Assembly (NCBI GenBank): GCA_944472155.2
Contig: OX235271.1
Coordinates: forward strand, 69,112,416 to 69,176,415
Source of the DNA: Trichobilharzia szidati
Lineage: Eukaryota > Platyhelminthes > Trematoda > Strigeidida > Schistosomatidae
Length of the DNA stretch: 64,000 bases
Direction of reading: 5' to 3'
Position numbers and translations under genes: made by a program
Shown here: positions 42,604-52,845 of the stretch, in pieces
Numbering within the stretch: the stretch's first letter is position 1
Layout of the letters: each line of letters starts with the position of its first letter
Notes under the pieces: model-generated
Database searches by the model: none
Seen by the model: only the letters and a program-made list of their open reading frames with translations
Told to the model about the DNA's origin: nothing

Positions 42604-42810
42604 AATGGATAAGATTTTATTCTAATAAATCACACAGTGTTATACAGTAATATTAACTGGTGACGTTTCGAGCACAAACTATTGCTCATAATCATATCAT
42701 ATCAAGTTGATATGATATGATTATGAACAATAGTTTGTGCTCGAAACGTCACCAGTTAATATTACTGTATAACACTGTGATTTATTAGAATAAAATCTTA
42801 TCCATTAGGG
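42604..42810. repeat. Near-perfect palindrome of two inverted repeat ends (Penelope-like terminal repeat with hammerhead-like half)
   Basis: The arms (about 42604-42709 and 42711-42808) are reverse complements around a single central base ('CATATCAAGTTGATATG'). I count only one substitution and one 2-base indel in roughly 100 bp. Each arm read outward has GAGCA...TGCTC (stem II-like), then 'GAAACGTCACCAG', the 3' half of a minimal hammerhead as described in Penelope-like elements. A clean CUGANGA is missing because the junction replaced it ('TGATTATGA'). A third copy of the outer part is at 2555-2620. Confidence 0.8.
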
Positions 42811-42984
42811 GGCTTATCATAGAACCGGGACAAATCGGTAACCATGTGGTATATGAACTAGTGAAACTTTGAATACTAAAAATAGATTTTAATTCACATT
42901 ATTTTGTGTAGCTTTGTTTCTTCTATCTACAGAATGCGATGTTCAATTACTTCCAGACTTCAATGGCTTTGTTAATAATATCAT

Positions 42985-43190
42985 TCATGTTTATTAAGAC
43001 AGGCCCAAGCTCGAAAATTCTTAAGCTGGCCAATTATCTTTTTTTTTCTTAATATGTGTATAAACGCTTCAAACGAATTACTAAATGTACTTGCATCGTG
43101 TAAATCCAGCATATCAAATCCTACAGGTCGTTGAAATCGTAGCCTATTCATGATCTGTTGTAAATGCCGATACAAATGATGATTCTATTA
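42985..43190 (-). other. Unrecognised open frame
   Basis: A 64-residue frame containing 'RHLQQIMNRLRFQRPVGFDM' and 'DASTFSNSFEAFIHIL'. I do not recognise a family. It could be a decayed transposon piece. No splice context links it to the MTA-like gene. Confidence 0.2.
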
Positions 43191-43199
43191 TGATGGTGT

Positions 43200-43735
43200 A
43201 GAGTGGAGAATCAAAGTGATAAAAGGCCATCATTTATTGATCAACACACTTAATTCTATTGAAATTATATGATCATTGAATTTTCGATAAGGAACCACAC
43301 CCAAGATATTATCTGTTCATAATTCAACAGAGACAGAAATAGATAGATAGGTAGAGACATTAATTCCATATTGGATAAGTTAGTTATTTGATATAACATA
43401 CAATGAGTGATATAGTATTAATAGCAATGGCTGAGATTATTTTTGCAGATTCAAAAGAGCCAATTATTAAAAAAAAATAGTGTCATTTACCAAAAATACC
43501 ATCATGTATTAGCTATAAGGTCAATGACACAGATCGAATTGGTAGTTCAGGATTAATGAGGTTATCAGGTCTTAGGGATTTAATTTAGCTAGATCTAAAA
43601 TGACTGACTCTGATCAATTAAGTAGTCTTGAAAAAAAGCATCAGCCATAGCAATTCATTCACTTGCACACAAACACACAATAGGATGCGCGCGACAGGGT
43701 TAAACAGCATTAAAAAGTAACAATAGTTAAGAGGG
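43200..43735. other. Gene-free stretch, nothing recognised
   Basis: AT-rich, no repeat match seen. Confidence 0.3.
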
Positions 43736-43738
43736 GAA

Positions 43739-43965
43739 GTGCGTCGGTGGCATAGCGGTTAGAACGCTCACCGACCATGCACATGGTCCGGGGTTCGATC
43801 CCCGGCCGGCACACTCCTTTATCTCACTAAGCCAGAAATAAAGCTAGTGAAGAGGAAAGGTTGGGCATGAGGCTAGCAACCCCATCCTGTAAAACTGAAC
43901 ACTGCTACAGAAACTTCAAGTTGGAGGCTTGAAACCCTATGTTCCACTGGGAACTTGAAGGAATG
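43739..43965 (+). repeat. tRNA-derived SINE, tail type 2, with well-kept tRNA-like head
   Basis: The head 43739-43814 has A box 'GGTGGCATAGCGG' and a T-arm 'CCGGGGTTCGATCCCCGG' with a perfect stem, and it ends 'CCGGCACAC'. The tail 'GGAAAGGTTGGGCATGAGGC', 'TTCCACTGGGAACTTGAAGG' is unlike tail type 1. An upstream TGCGTCGG pairs imperfectly with CCGGCACA. It is not a canonical tRNA gene. Confidence 0.75.
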
Positions 43966-44211
43966 TAAAAAAATTTTTAGAGGAGAGACAAGTTAATGAT
44001 CGACTCCCTGTTTATCGAGTCAACACTATAGACGTGTAATTAAAATAACGTGATGTATATACAGAGAAAAGTGCCATAAAAAGCAGGGGGGGGAGAGTGA
44101 AGCTATATTAACCAAGTTATCAGGTCCTGTGAATACACTGTTATGATGATGAGTAGTTAATACACTATGCTATAAAAACATCCTCCAGTTGTTATTTATT
44201 GGTAATCAATG

Positions 44212-44711
44212 NNNNNNNNNNNNNNNNNNNNNNNNNNNNNNNNNNNNNNNNNNNNNNNNNNNNNNNNNNNNNNNNNNNNNNNNNNNNNNNNNNNNNNNNN
44301 NNNNNNNNNNNNNNNNNNNNNNNNNNNNNNNNNNNNNNNNNNNNNNNNNNNNNNNNNNNNNNNNNNNNNNNNNNNNNNNNNNNNNNNNNNNNNNNNNNNN
44401 NNNNNNNNNNNNNNNNNNNNNNNNNNNNNNNNNNNNNNNNNNNNNNNNNNNNNNNNNNNNNNNNNNNNNNNNNNNNNNNNNNNNNNNNNNNNNNNNNNNN
44501 NNNNNNNNNNNNNNNNNNNNNNNNNNNNNNNNNNNNNNNNNNNNNNNNNNNNNNNNNNNNNNNNNNNNNNNNNNNNNNNNNNNNNNNNNNNNNNNNNNNN
44601 NNNNNNNNNNNNNNNNNNNNNNNNNNNNNNNNNNNNNNNNNNNNNNNNNNNNNNNNNNNNNNNNNNNNNNNNNNNNNNNNNNNNNNNNNNNNNNNNNNNN
44701 NNNNNNNNNNN
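44212..44711. other. Assembly gap (500 N)
   Basis: A run of exactly 500 N, probably a placeholder length. The right flank enters directly into a LINE reading frame, so LINE RT sequence is expected inside. Confidence 0.98.
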
Positions 44712-45190
44712 ACAGTGTTTCCGTAAAACACAGGTGCAAATTGGAAAGCCTACAAAGGTTGTTTACTCAACGTCTAGTAGGTGAAAATCTTTGCATTTCC
44801 TACTACGACAGATGTAACATATTTGACTTGGAACCCTTATGGGTCAGACGACTGAAGTTTAACCTAAAAATTACATTTAGGATCGCTAAAGGGCTTATAT
44901 ATTTCCCCAACAATGACTTTACTTTTAGTTCACCTAAGAAATATAACCTCGGAAATAAATCTTCATCTTTTGAAGCGCCCCGCTGTCATACAAAGTACAG
45001 ATCAAATTCTTTCACTGTCAGATACCGCTGCATTTGGAACCGTCTTCCAACTGAAATTAGAAACAGTCCTACCCCAAAAACCTTCTCATCTCTGCTGAAC
45101 AAATATTTTATCAACACCGGGTTAGAAGGCGTATGTGACAGACTAAAAATCAGAGATCTAATACGGCACTCCTCTGACCCTCACTGTTAG
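44712..45190 (+). mobile_element. CR1/Jockey-type LINE, ORF2 C-terminus
   Basis: After the gap one frame runs to a stop at 45188-45190: 'CKLESLQRLFTQRLVGENLC', 'YYDRCNIFDLEPLWVRRLKF', 'KKYNLGNKSS', 'SFTVRYRCIWNRLPTEIRNS', 'TFSSLLNKYF'. This is the region after the RT typical of CR1/Jockey elements. It is parallel to 57280-57720 of the fuller element (compare 'ESIQRYFTSKLLG', 'RCMILQLDPLWTRRL', 'KIWNNLPLDVRN'). The frame is intact as far as visible. Confidence 0.85.
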
Positions 45191-47080
45191 CTCCCGAAAT
45201 CTGTGATCTCTATGTTTGACTCTCCTTTCACTATGATTGTTTTCACAACCCCAATCATCTATTCTCAATTAGCCTTAAATTTTAATTATTTCTTCATTCA
45301 AATATTTAAAAAAATTTTTTGCACATATCACTGATAACATGGTATTATGAGTATTTCAGCATGCTTAGAGTTCAGTCTCAAGCTCAAGATGCAAATCAAC
45401 TGAAAACGACTGGTATTAAAATGTCTCTGGAGACTGCCTAATGCTACATGTTAGCACTGTCTGCCTATACGCAAATTAAGGCCCGAATGTTGGTAGTCTA
45501 AATAATCAACTATACGGTGAGTCCTAAATAGTAATGAATCCTATCTTACTGTTCTATAACTATAATCTTGTGTAGTCAAATCTTTCGGAACAAAACATTA
45601 TAAATTACTACTACTTATATGTTTAATGCTGCATGATTATACACTGTTTTCCGAAATTACATTTGTTTATATCTAAAATGTAGACTCTGATAGTCTATTT
45701 TCCTTATACTTTTATTATTGTTCCTCTCCAAAATGCTGTAACAGATGAAACATACATGACGGTCTTCTGAAAGTAGTCACTCATACCATGACTTCGAATG
45801 AGTTGACAAATGAATATTTTTTTAAAAAAAGAAAAGTTTGTGGCATATTATAACAGAAATTAAAAGATATATATAACAAAAAATGAAGCATTTTGCCAGG
45901 GCCTTGCACAAAATGGTGGGAGGGTGGTGATTGCTAGTCAGCGGATATGATGGTGGGGACATATGAGAACCACCCTTATCTGTGGGACAGCACTCTATTG
46001 CTAAGGCTCCTGAGTTCGAATGGCTTCTGCAAAATAAGAGAATAAAATTTTTAAAAAAAGGACGACAGAAGTTGAAAATTTGCCTAAAGCTGAAGTTTAA
46101 ATAACAAACTCCTCGAATGCAAGTACATGGTATCAGTCCCCTACTTCAGAAGGACACCTAAATGTATACTTCAGAAAAACAGTAGTTATTATTAAGCCCT
46201 CGCTTTTCTTCTACATAGTTCACGCACTTTGACTTTTGTGTTTAAATCATATTCAACCTATATAAGTAGGTAAAATTATCACCTTTTTTCACTTAAACTT
46301 TTTTTCTTTCGCAAGAAAGACTAGAATTCCATCACTAGAAAATCTCAGGGGGAAATAGTATTTTTTAAATGAAAAAACAACAACAAAAAAAATGATGAAC
46401 CCCATGTTTTTTATATATGTTTTGAATAATTAACACCTATTATATACTTCTGCACCTCTCTGGCGGTTTCCTTGTGTCTTCTTCTCTTTTCAAAGGTACT
46501 GCCTTAAACGAAGGCACTGAAACAGTGCCGCTATCCTCAACTAATCCGGAATATTGCTAGCCCACCTGGTGAATAACGGAACTACCTCTATCATGAAATC
46601 TGCTGACAAGTTCAAAGTTGGTCTCATATACAACTGAAATTATGGTGTACTCACCGGTGAATTTGAAGTTTTATGGACTTTCAAACACTCTATGAATTAT
46701 TTTCTTACAATTACTGTTCATTCCGCATCTCTTATATTTCACGTCAGCACCTGTACAAAAATGCTACTTAACTTCCACAATTAACGTAATCGTTTATAAT
46801 TCCCGCGTGAAATTGACATACCGTATTTTTTTCAATTGCAGTTTTGATTTGATGCTATATCTCATGAATTATTCAGTTGAAAGCATATCTCGAAAATTAC
46901 CTATTGCCTTATTTGTACATTTCTTTTTAAATATTTCTCTCAAATTTACCAGTATTCAACCTATTTCTAGATTAACAAATCATATATATTCTATAAGTTC
47001 TAATTAGTGTACATTTGTTCATGCCTGTAAAAATGGCTGGTTTCTGTTGCAGAAATAAAAATTATTATTATTATAATTAA
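45191..47080 (+). other. Probable 3' UTR of the CR1-like LINE
   Basis: No coding potential. Near its end is 'CATGCCTGTAAAAATGGCTGG' and 'GAAATAAAAATTATTATTATT', a motif also found at 52104 and 58584 in LINE 3' ends. Its length (about 1.9 kb) is unusual, and an insertion inside it cannot be excluded (a tRNA-like piece is suggested at 45955-46020). Confidence 0.45.
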
Positions 47081-47109
47081 ACGTGCCACCTTCGGTGCCA
47101 CCTCATCAC

Positions 47110-47475
47110 CTTTTGTGCAGCCTGTGCTTCAAAGCGAGCCACAATCGACGTTAGTTTATGTGGACGTTATTCACGACGATGGAAACAAGGGCAACTCCTT
47201 GCCGATAAGTTTTGGAGACGGTGGAAGCGGGAGTACTTGACGACCTTACAATCGCGTGCAAAGTGGGTCCAACGACATCGAAACTTACAAGTGGGAGACC
47301 TAGTACTAGTGACTGCGGAGCCTTCACCTCGCAATCGTTGGTCAATGGAAATAATTACAGGTGTTACGGCAAGTTGTGATGGGTATATCAGAATAGTGGA
47401 TATCAAGACACCGAGATAATCAACCGAGATATGCGTAAGGTTTGCCTATTAGAAGGTATTGAGGAGAGATAAGCA
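47110..47475 (+). pseudogene. BEL/Pao integrase C-terminal fragment
   Basis: Frame: 'SRRWKQGQLLADKFWRRWKR', 'EYLTTLQSRAKWVQRHRNLQ', 'VGDLVLVTAEPSPRNRWSME', 'DGYIRIVDIKT'. BEL/Pao elements end in this segment ('ADxFWxRWxxEYLxxLQxRxKW...NLxxGDLVLVxxExxPRxxWPLGRV'). TAA after 'TPR' (47417-47419) interrupts the expected 'RPVxKLCLLE' ending, which can still be seen out of frame as 'VCLLEG'. Truncated on the left; a solitary relic. Confidence 0.85.
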
Positions 47476-47479
47476 CTTT

Positions 47480-48100
47480 GTAGGATATATAGCTGGACAG
47501 TGGATGCAGATGTGGCGAGAGTAAATTGTATCATTTCTGTGTCTTACTAGCAGGTAGAGTAGGGAAAACCAGGCTGGTTTTGAAGGGGCGGTGTTAATTC
47601 CTTTCCTACCTGTTCATTCTCAATCTTTCCCTTGTTCAACATTATACTACTTGCCAGTAGTATGTAGCATGATTTTTATATGTTAATTTATAACAATGAC
47701 ATTTGCTTACAACTGCAGTTAAATCACTTGTTCTATTATCATTCTATTAATGTACAGTTCTTATTTTTCTTCTCCTTAAACATTATTTGTTGACCTTAAC
47801 CTATAGTGTGTGCTTTACTATTGAAAGTTGTTTGTTCATATTTGTTTATTCTTTGCTTGGCATTCGCGGGCCGTTTGAACCAACACGTGGATCGACCTTG
47901 ACACAGCATTGCTGTTTTTACTTACTGACTGCACAGTGGTTGTGCATTTGACGGCATTTAGCCACAGGCACCTCACATTTTGAGGTATGTATATCATATA
48001 TCTATTTTTATGTAATAAAGTACCGTATTTCAGAATATCCTGTATTTCGGACTTTACGCGTCACTCTACGTGTGGTTAAATCTATAGTTCGGATTATCGT
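47480..48100. other. Region between two LTR-element relics
   Basis: 47560-47600 ('aaccaggctggttttgaaggggcggtgttaattcc') may belong to the 3' LTR of the BEL/Pao copy. No gene. Confidence 0.35.
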
Positions 48101-48104
48101 TTCG

Positions 48105-48840
48105 GATTTCTTTCGGGAGAAATTCACATCTCACCTCTAGTCTAATAGGATCGCCTTCTAAGTAGGCCATTTTCAGACGGGGGATGCTAATAGTGTCTTC
48201 CCGGCCTTTTTTGTCTAAGACAAAGAATTTATCCATACGTCAAATGACTATATATGGTCCATCGTATGAGGGTTGCACAGGGCAACTTACAGAGTCATGA
48301 CGAACAAATATATGTGAAGAATTTTTCAGATACGAGTGAAAAAAGACATCTATGGACTGTGGTCCGAGGGGAGCGGGTTTAACTGAACGCATTGCGTTTG
48401 TAAGCCTGCTGACGTATGACGCGTGATCCACCGTTGGTGGGAAGCTAGAGTTAGAAACAAACTCACCCGGCAGTCGTAGGCTTGTGCCATATACTAGCTC
48501 AGCAGTAGTACAACCAGTATCAGTTTTCAAGACATTTTGTGTGCCTAGGAGAACTAACGGTAGTGATTCAGTCCAATGTGCACTGTTTGCGGCTGATGGC
48601 CCAGCCTTCAACTGTCTGTGTAGTCGTCCTACCATGCCAATATCTTGAGGATGGTAGGCTGTTGTTCTAAGACGCATGCAACCTATGATTTTGATCGGCT
48701 GTTGATATGACATATCCCCTGTTTGAAGTGGCGCCTCCAGCTTTACCTTGAGGACATTTGCGCGGTCTAGTTGATTGCACTTTGGCTGATTTGTTTCGTT
48801 TGATCTAGGTAGCTGCATTTGACGTGATTCTGGTTTCTAT
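48105..48840 (-). pseudogene. Ty3/Gypsy integrase fragment
   Basis: Minus strand: 'GCMRLRTTAYHPQDIGMVGR', 'LHRQLKAGPSAANSAHWTES', 'LPLVLLGTQNVLKTDTGCTT', 'AELVYGTSLRLPGEF', 'DGPYIVI', then an in-frame TGA at 48242-48240, followed by continuing homologous sequence ('DKFFVLDKKGREDTISIPRL'). The 'TTAYHPQxNGxxERxHR' block of the integrase catalytic core is present; its usual Asn and Glu are changed (QDIG, MVGR), so it is not catalytic. CsRn1-type Gypsy elements of flukes look similar. Confidence 0.85.
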
Positions 48841-48844
48841 TTGG

Positions 48845-49230
48845 CTTGAACTGTGTTGATTTTGTTAAGAATAGTCGTCAAAAGCTGTCTCTATGCCTGA
48901 AGGCAGTCATGGTGCAGGAGGATGCTTGAGAGTGTGTTTCATGTGAAAATTATAGGGTGCACCTAAAATCCTTGGTGTTAACTCCTGTTTGTGGCGTCTC
49001 AATGATTTCTGCAGAGCTTCGTTTTATCACTTGTGTCCATATTTGTCGTTCACGATTGTTTCAGCAAATGTTTGTGTCTGTAATCAGGAACTTTCCAAAA
49101 CGGTAATTGTGGTAAGGAATTTATATTTTTTCCGCTTTAGTTTCCAAGTCAATGTCTCTTTCAATTTGCTTACTGTACTCTGTTGGCTATTCGTGAATTT
49201 TTAATTCAAAAGCTTCTGTTTTCATTTACA
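48845..49230. promoter_or_regulatory. Upstream region of the MULE/SWIM gene
   Basis: AT-rich, with a pyrimidine-rich 'CTTCTGTTTTCATTTACAG' acceptor ending at 49231, nine bases before the first ATG (49241). This suggests a spliced or trans-spliced 5' UTR. I cannot place a promoter. Confidence 0.3.
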
Positions 49231-49240
49231 GTGGTACCGA

Positions 49241-52200
49241 ATGAAGGCATTGACAGCTGGAGATAATGGCAACCAACCTGCACTTCCAATATCAGTGGAT
49301 ATCAAAAAACCTTTTGACGGAATTATGTTTAGTCACCAGTATACCAGTTGGGTTCAAGTAGAAGATGCTCTAAGTCAGCTGGAATCAGTTATATATATGT
49401 ATGACAGAGTATTCTTAGGCAACTCATACACATTATGTAATCAAAAAGTGCATACGGGACCATGAATCTCAGGATTTGAAGTACAAATTAGTAGTCTTTC
49501 GTTGTACATATGGCATGAAGCGAAAAACTAGAGGTTCAGGTTTATGCGTCAAACCATAAGAATTCTATTATTTATTTCTGTAGTGCAAAATACACCGGTT
49601 GCCAATCTGGCTTTCGTATACGCTACAAGGAGGACGAGTTTATCATTTCTTCCGCGAAAACAGTTCACAATCACAGATGTGAACAAAGTCTTATGATAGG
49701 TGATCCATATTTTAGACGCCTGTCCGGTGATGAAAAGGAGAATATTGCACCAGTTGTGAAGACTACATCTGAGGTTGGTGATCTTTTGGAATATGCTGAA
49801 GAGAATTTTAATAAAATTTTGACGAGCACAGATGTGTATAATTTACGTAAGGATGTGAGACCAGGTAACTGAAGTAGTTTAAAGTTATTTTTGAAGCCAT
49901 GCTTTTGAGATCAGATGTTATGCGCATAATGAGGCAAAGCGGTCAGGTGGTTGAATACGTGGATTCGAATACAGGGATAACCAGCAGAATTTGCTTCGCC
50001 CTGGAATCACAGGTTCAGTTATATCGGAAATATGGAGAGGTGGTGTGTATTGATTCAACATACAACACCAATAAGGACGAGTAGGTTATACTTGAAACGG
50101 TTGACAAATCTTAATCAGATATTCTCTGTTTCAGTTGGTGGTAACAGACAATATGGGTCATGGCAGGCCTGTTTATTTGGCATGGACGAGGAGACAGAGG
50201 TCATCTGATGTAGCTTGGATATTGGAACAATTCCAAAGAATAATGCAGGATACGTCCATTACAGAAACTTTCGTAATAGAATCGGCCAACTGTGAGATAT
50301 CCGCCGTGCGTAATAGTCAAATTCAGGCGAAAATCGTCATCTGTGCATTTCATGTATGCCGGGCTTTCAGCAGGAAGGTGAGGTGAATGTAATTAATACT
50401 TGATGCATTTAGACTCGAAATCCTTTTGTACGCAGGTTTTTACATCGTCATGTTAAAGCTGCGACACCTGAAAGGTAAATGCATTGATTTCTGACCGTTT
50501 AGATTTCATCACTACCTTGGTGTCATTAGGACGGTTGATCGGAGGGTGTGGAAATACGTCAGGCATTACTGGGTGCCTAAGAAGGAGACGTGGGCTGCGG
50601 CATATATGCCGAATACTCTGTTGCTGTTTAATAGTACCAACAATAGAGTTGAAAGCTCTCACAGTCACCTAAAACGATATCTCCGCAGAAGAGATCCCCC
50701 AACACGTATGTATGTACAAGATGTATAAATGGTGTGTACGCTTAGAGAAGCGTCGTAGTGTTGAAGTCATCGTCGAAAGTTGTCGGATTCATAAGTACCA
50801 CGCACCGGAACCAGTTATGCCGATATTAGGAAACTTCACTCCTTATACCGCTAAGATAATTGACGAGGACTATGGCCCTAATCGTCGGATGAACATAGAG
50901 TTGTATACTGATGATATGGCTATCATAAATGACGGCATATACGTGCACCAAGTGGATTATACCAATTCTACTTGTACCTGCAGAATATTTAGGGCACAAA
51001 GAATGCCTTGCCGGCATATGCTGCTATGTCACACTCAAATTCCTCAGTTTACAGCTCCAGAACTAAACATGAGTTTAGATACTGAAAGTATAAAAAAATT
51101 AACTTTATAAAAATAATTAAAAAACAAACAAACTAAAACAATAATGACTGTACAGTTTTAGCTTGTAAAAAAAATAATGCTTTCGCTCCTAACATCTACA
51201 AGCCTGCTCAGTTTCTTGTCAAGATGCTATCCCATGGGCCATACATAAGTTCGCCAGACATCCTACAGGTCACCATATACAACAGGTTCTAATCCTTCTA
51301 GCCATTTCTCTCTAAAATGTCACTTATATACTTCACGATAATCCTTCTGCCTAATTACTAATATACTCTATTTTATCTCAACTTCCTAGGCCTTTAGTAA
51401 AGCTGAAATTTACTCTTGTTTTTCTTTTTTCTCATTCACACTCTTCTCTCACATAAAGTTCGGTTGCTCTGATGGTAAAAAAAACATAACAACAGCACTC
51501 ATGTTTGAGAATAACTTTATTTTCATAGAAAACGTCATAGTTTTCTACGGTAAGACCAATATGGTTAGCATCATACATTGCAAATGTGCACTATCATATC
51601 AAGTACTGTATAGCTTATTCTTGTATTTTTCTTGTAAATCTACTTCCAATAATGTATTATTCATGATTGCATTTTATACCACTTTGTAGCCGTGCAGGAT
51701 TTTCTCCTCTTCCTGAAATAGCGTTCAAGCACGTGGTTGTCGCTCAACTTCGATGGAAACCTTCGTGGAAGATTTACAAATTAACAATTATAAGAATCTG
51801 TTCCGATTGCTTGTACTATATAATTCAACAATTTGAACTTTAAAAGAAAGTGATTATCTTACTATCCCTTGTAAACGTTGTACTTACCTCAATATTGGTT
51901 GGTTATCGTATGCCTACAACTACGGGATGAAAACGAAACGAAGTCGATTTTCCTGCGCAACCTGGAGGACTACTGTTTAATTCAATAATTATACCACATG
52001 GGTCAGACAATGAGTGTATTTTTATATATATCAAATATTTAGCTGTTCAAACATTGTTAACTTGTAGACAATCTACTATTTGTCATTATATCATACTTGA
52101 TCGTGCCTGTAAAAATGGCATGCATCTTCGTGTAAATTTATGTTTATATAAAAATATAAATTATTGTTATAAATCAAACTCTTACTAATATTTAAATTAA

Positions 52201-52433
52201 TATTTTTAGTTGACAAAGTAATTCGCCTGTGTCGCAGATGGTTTGGGCAGGATCCGTTGCTACCAAGTAGTTTGCCGTGTGAAGGTTCAGTGAAGAAACC
52301 CTGCATGGAGATACTGCAACTTCGCAGGCAATTGAACAGAAGCTTCGCAGCTATGCAGGATAATTATAGTAATGAATATACTATTAGTGCACTGCGAGCA
52401 ACTCTGAATTACTTTGAGAATTTTCTTGTCTAA
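49241..52433 (+). CDS. MULE-type (Phantom-like) transposase protein with SWIM zinc finger, nine exons, seven micro-introns
   Basis: Exons: 49241-49387, 49419-49539, 49584-49864, 49897-50080, 50119-50382, 50436-50474, 50503-50705, 50746-51087, 52210-52433. Introns are 31, 44, 32, 38, 53, 28, 40 and 1122 nt, all GT-AG. All junctions close in phase except exon 2 to exon 3, which is one base short. The protein is about 600 residues. Visible blocks: 'YKLVVFRCTYGMKRKTRGS' and 'CQSGFRIRYKED...HNHRC' (FAR1/MULE N-terminal finger), 'CIDSTYNTN' (first catalytic Asp), 'LVVTDNMGHGRPVYLAW', 'FVIESANCEISAV...CAFHVCRAF' (second acidic site, Glu instead of Asp), 'NSTNNRVESSHSHLKRY' (third acidic residue) and a SWIM finger 'CTCRIFRAQRMPCRHML' (CxC...CxH). 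It ends 'LNYFENFLV'. Either a MULE/Phantom element or a domesticated ZSWIM3-like gene. No terminal inverted repeats seen. Confidence 0.82.
51110..51690. other. Large last intron of the MULE/SWIM gene, left part
   Basis: Non-coding AT-rich sequence after donor 'ACTGAAA/GTATAA' (51087/51088). An in-frame TAA at 51108-51110 would end the protein if the intron were retained. Confidence 0.45.
51690..52175 (+). repeat. 5'-truncated CR1-like LINE tail inside the last intron
   Basis: 'GATCGTGCCTGTAAAAATGGC' and 'TAAATTTATGTTTATATAAAA' near 52100-52160 match the 3'-end motif at 47021 and 58584. The left boundary is not clear. Confidence 0.4.
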
Positions 52434-52462
52434 TAATGGAAGATGTACATACATTTTGTGTC

Positions 52463-52468
52463 AATAAA
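52463..52468 (+). terminator. Polyadenylation signal AATAAA of the MULE/SWIM gene
   Basis: AATAAA 30 nt after the stop codon (52431-52433), at the expected distance for a short 3' UTR. Confidence 0.55.
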
Positions 52469-52845
52469 TGCAAATATACCCTAACTTCTAAACTGCATAC
52501 GCCCTCTGTTTTACCGTTTCATGTGACAAAAGTCTAATAGTCATTTGCGAATATAGTAGAAAGCATTTTATAGAGAGCAAGTAGAAGTGAGAACTAGGCG
52601 GAATCTGCAGTACTTAGTATGAGAAGTAAGGTAAACTTTTTACTTGTAAGTACGCAATGAAAAGATAATGACGAGTTTTTGTAATTAGTATTGTATTTAC
52701 TATGTAGGTAATGGTACGCGGTACGTTCAACGTTTGCGTTACATTTCAGCTTGATTCGCTATATATTTCTATTTTTGCTGTGAGACTCGCACTAGTGTTT
52801 CTCCAGCTCCATAAATTTAACCAATAACTCTTTCAATAATTAGTT

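Noticed and set aside
43739..43815. Functional tRNA gene with perfect T-arm
   Set aside because: The acceptor stem pairs imperfectly and the 3' side runs into a SINE tail. Treated as a SINE head.
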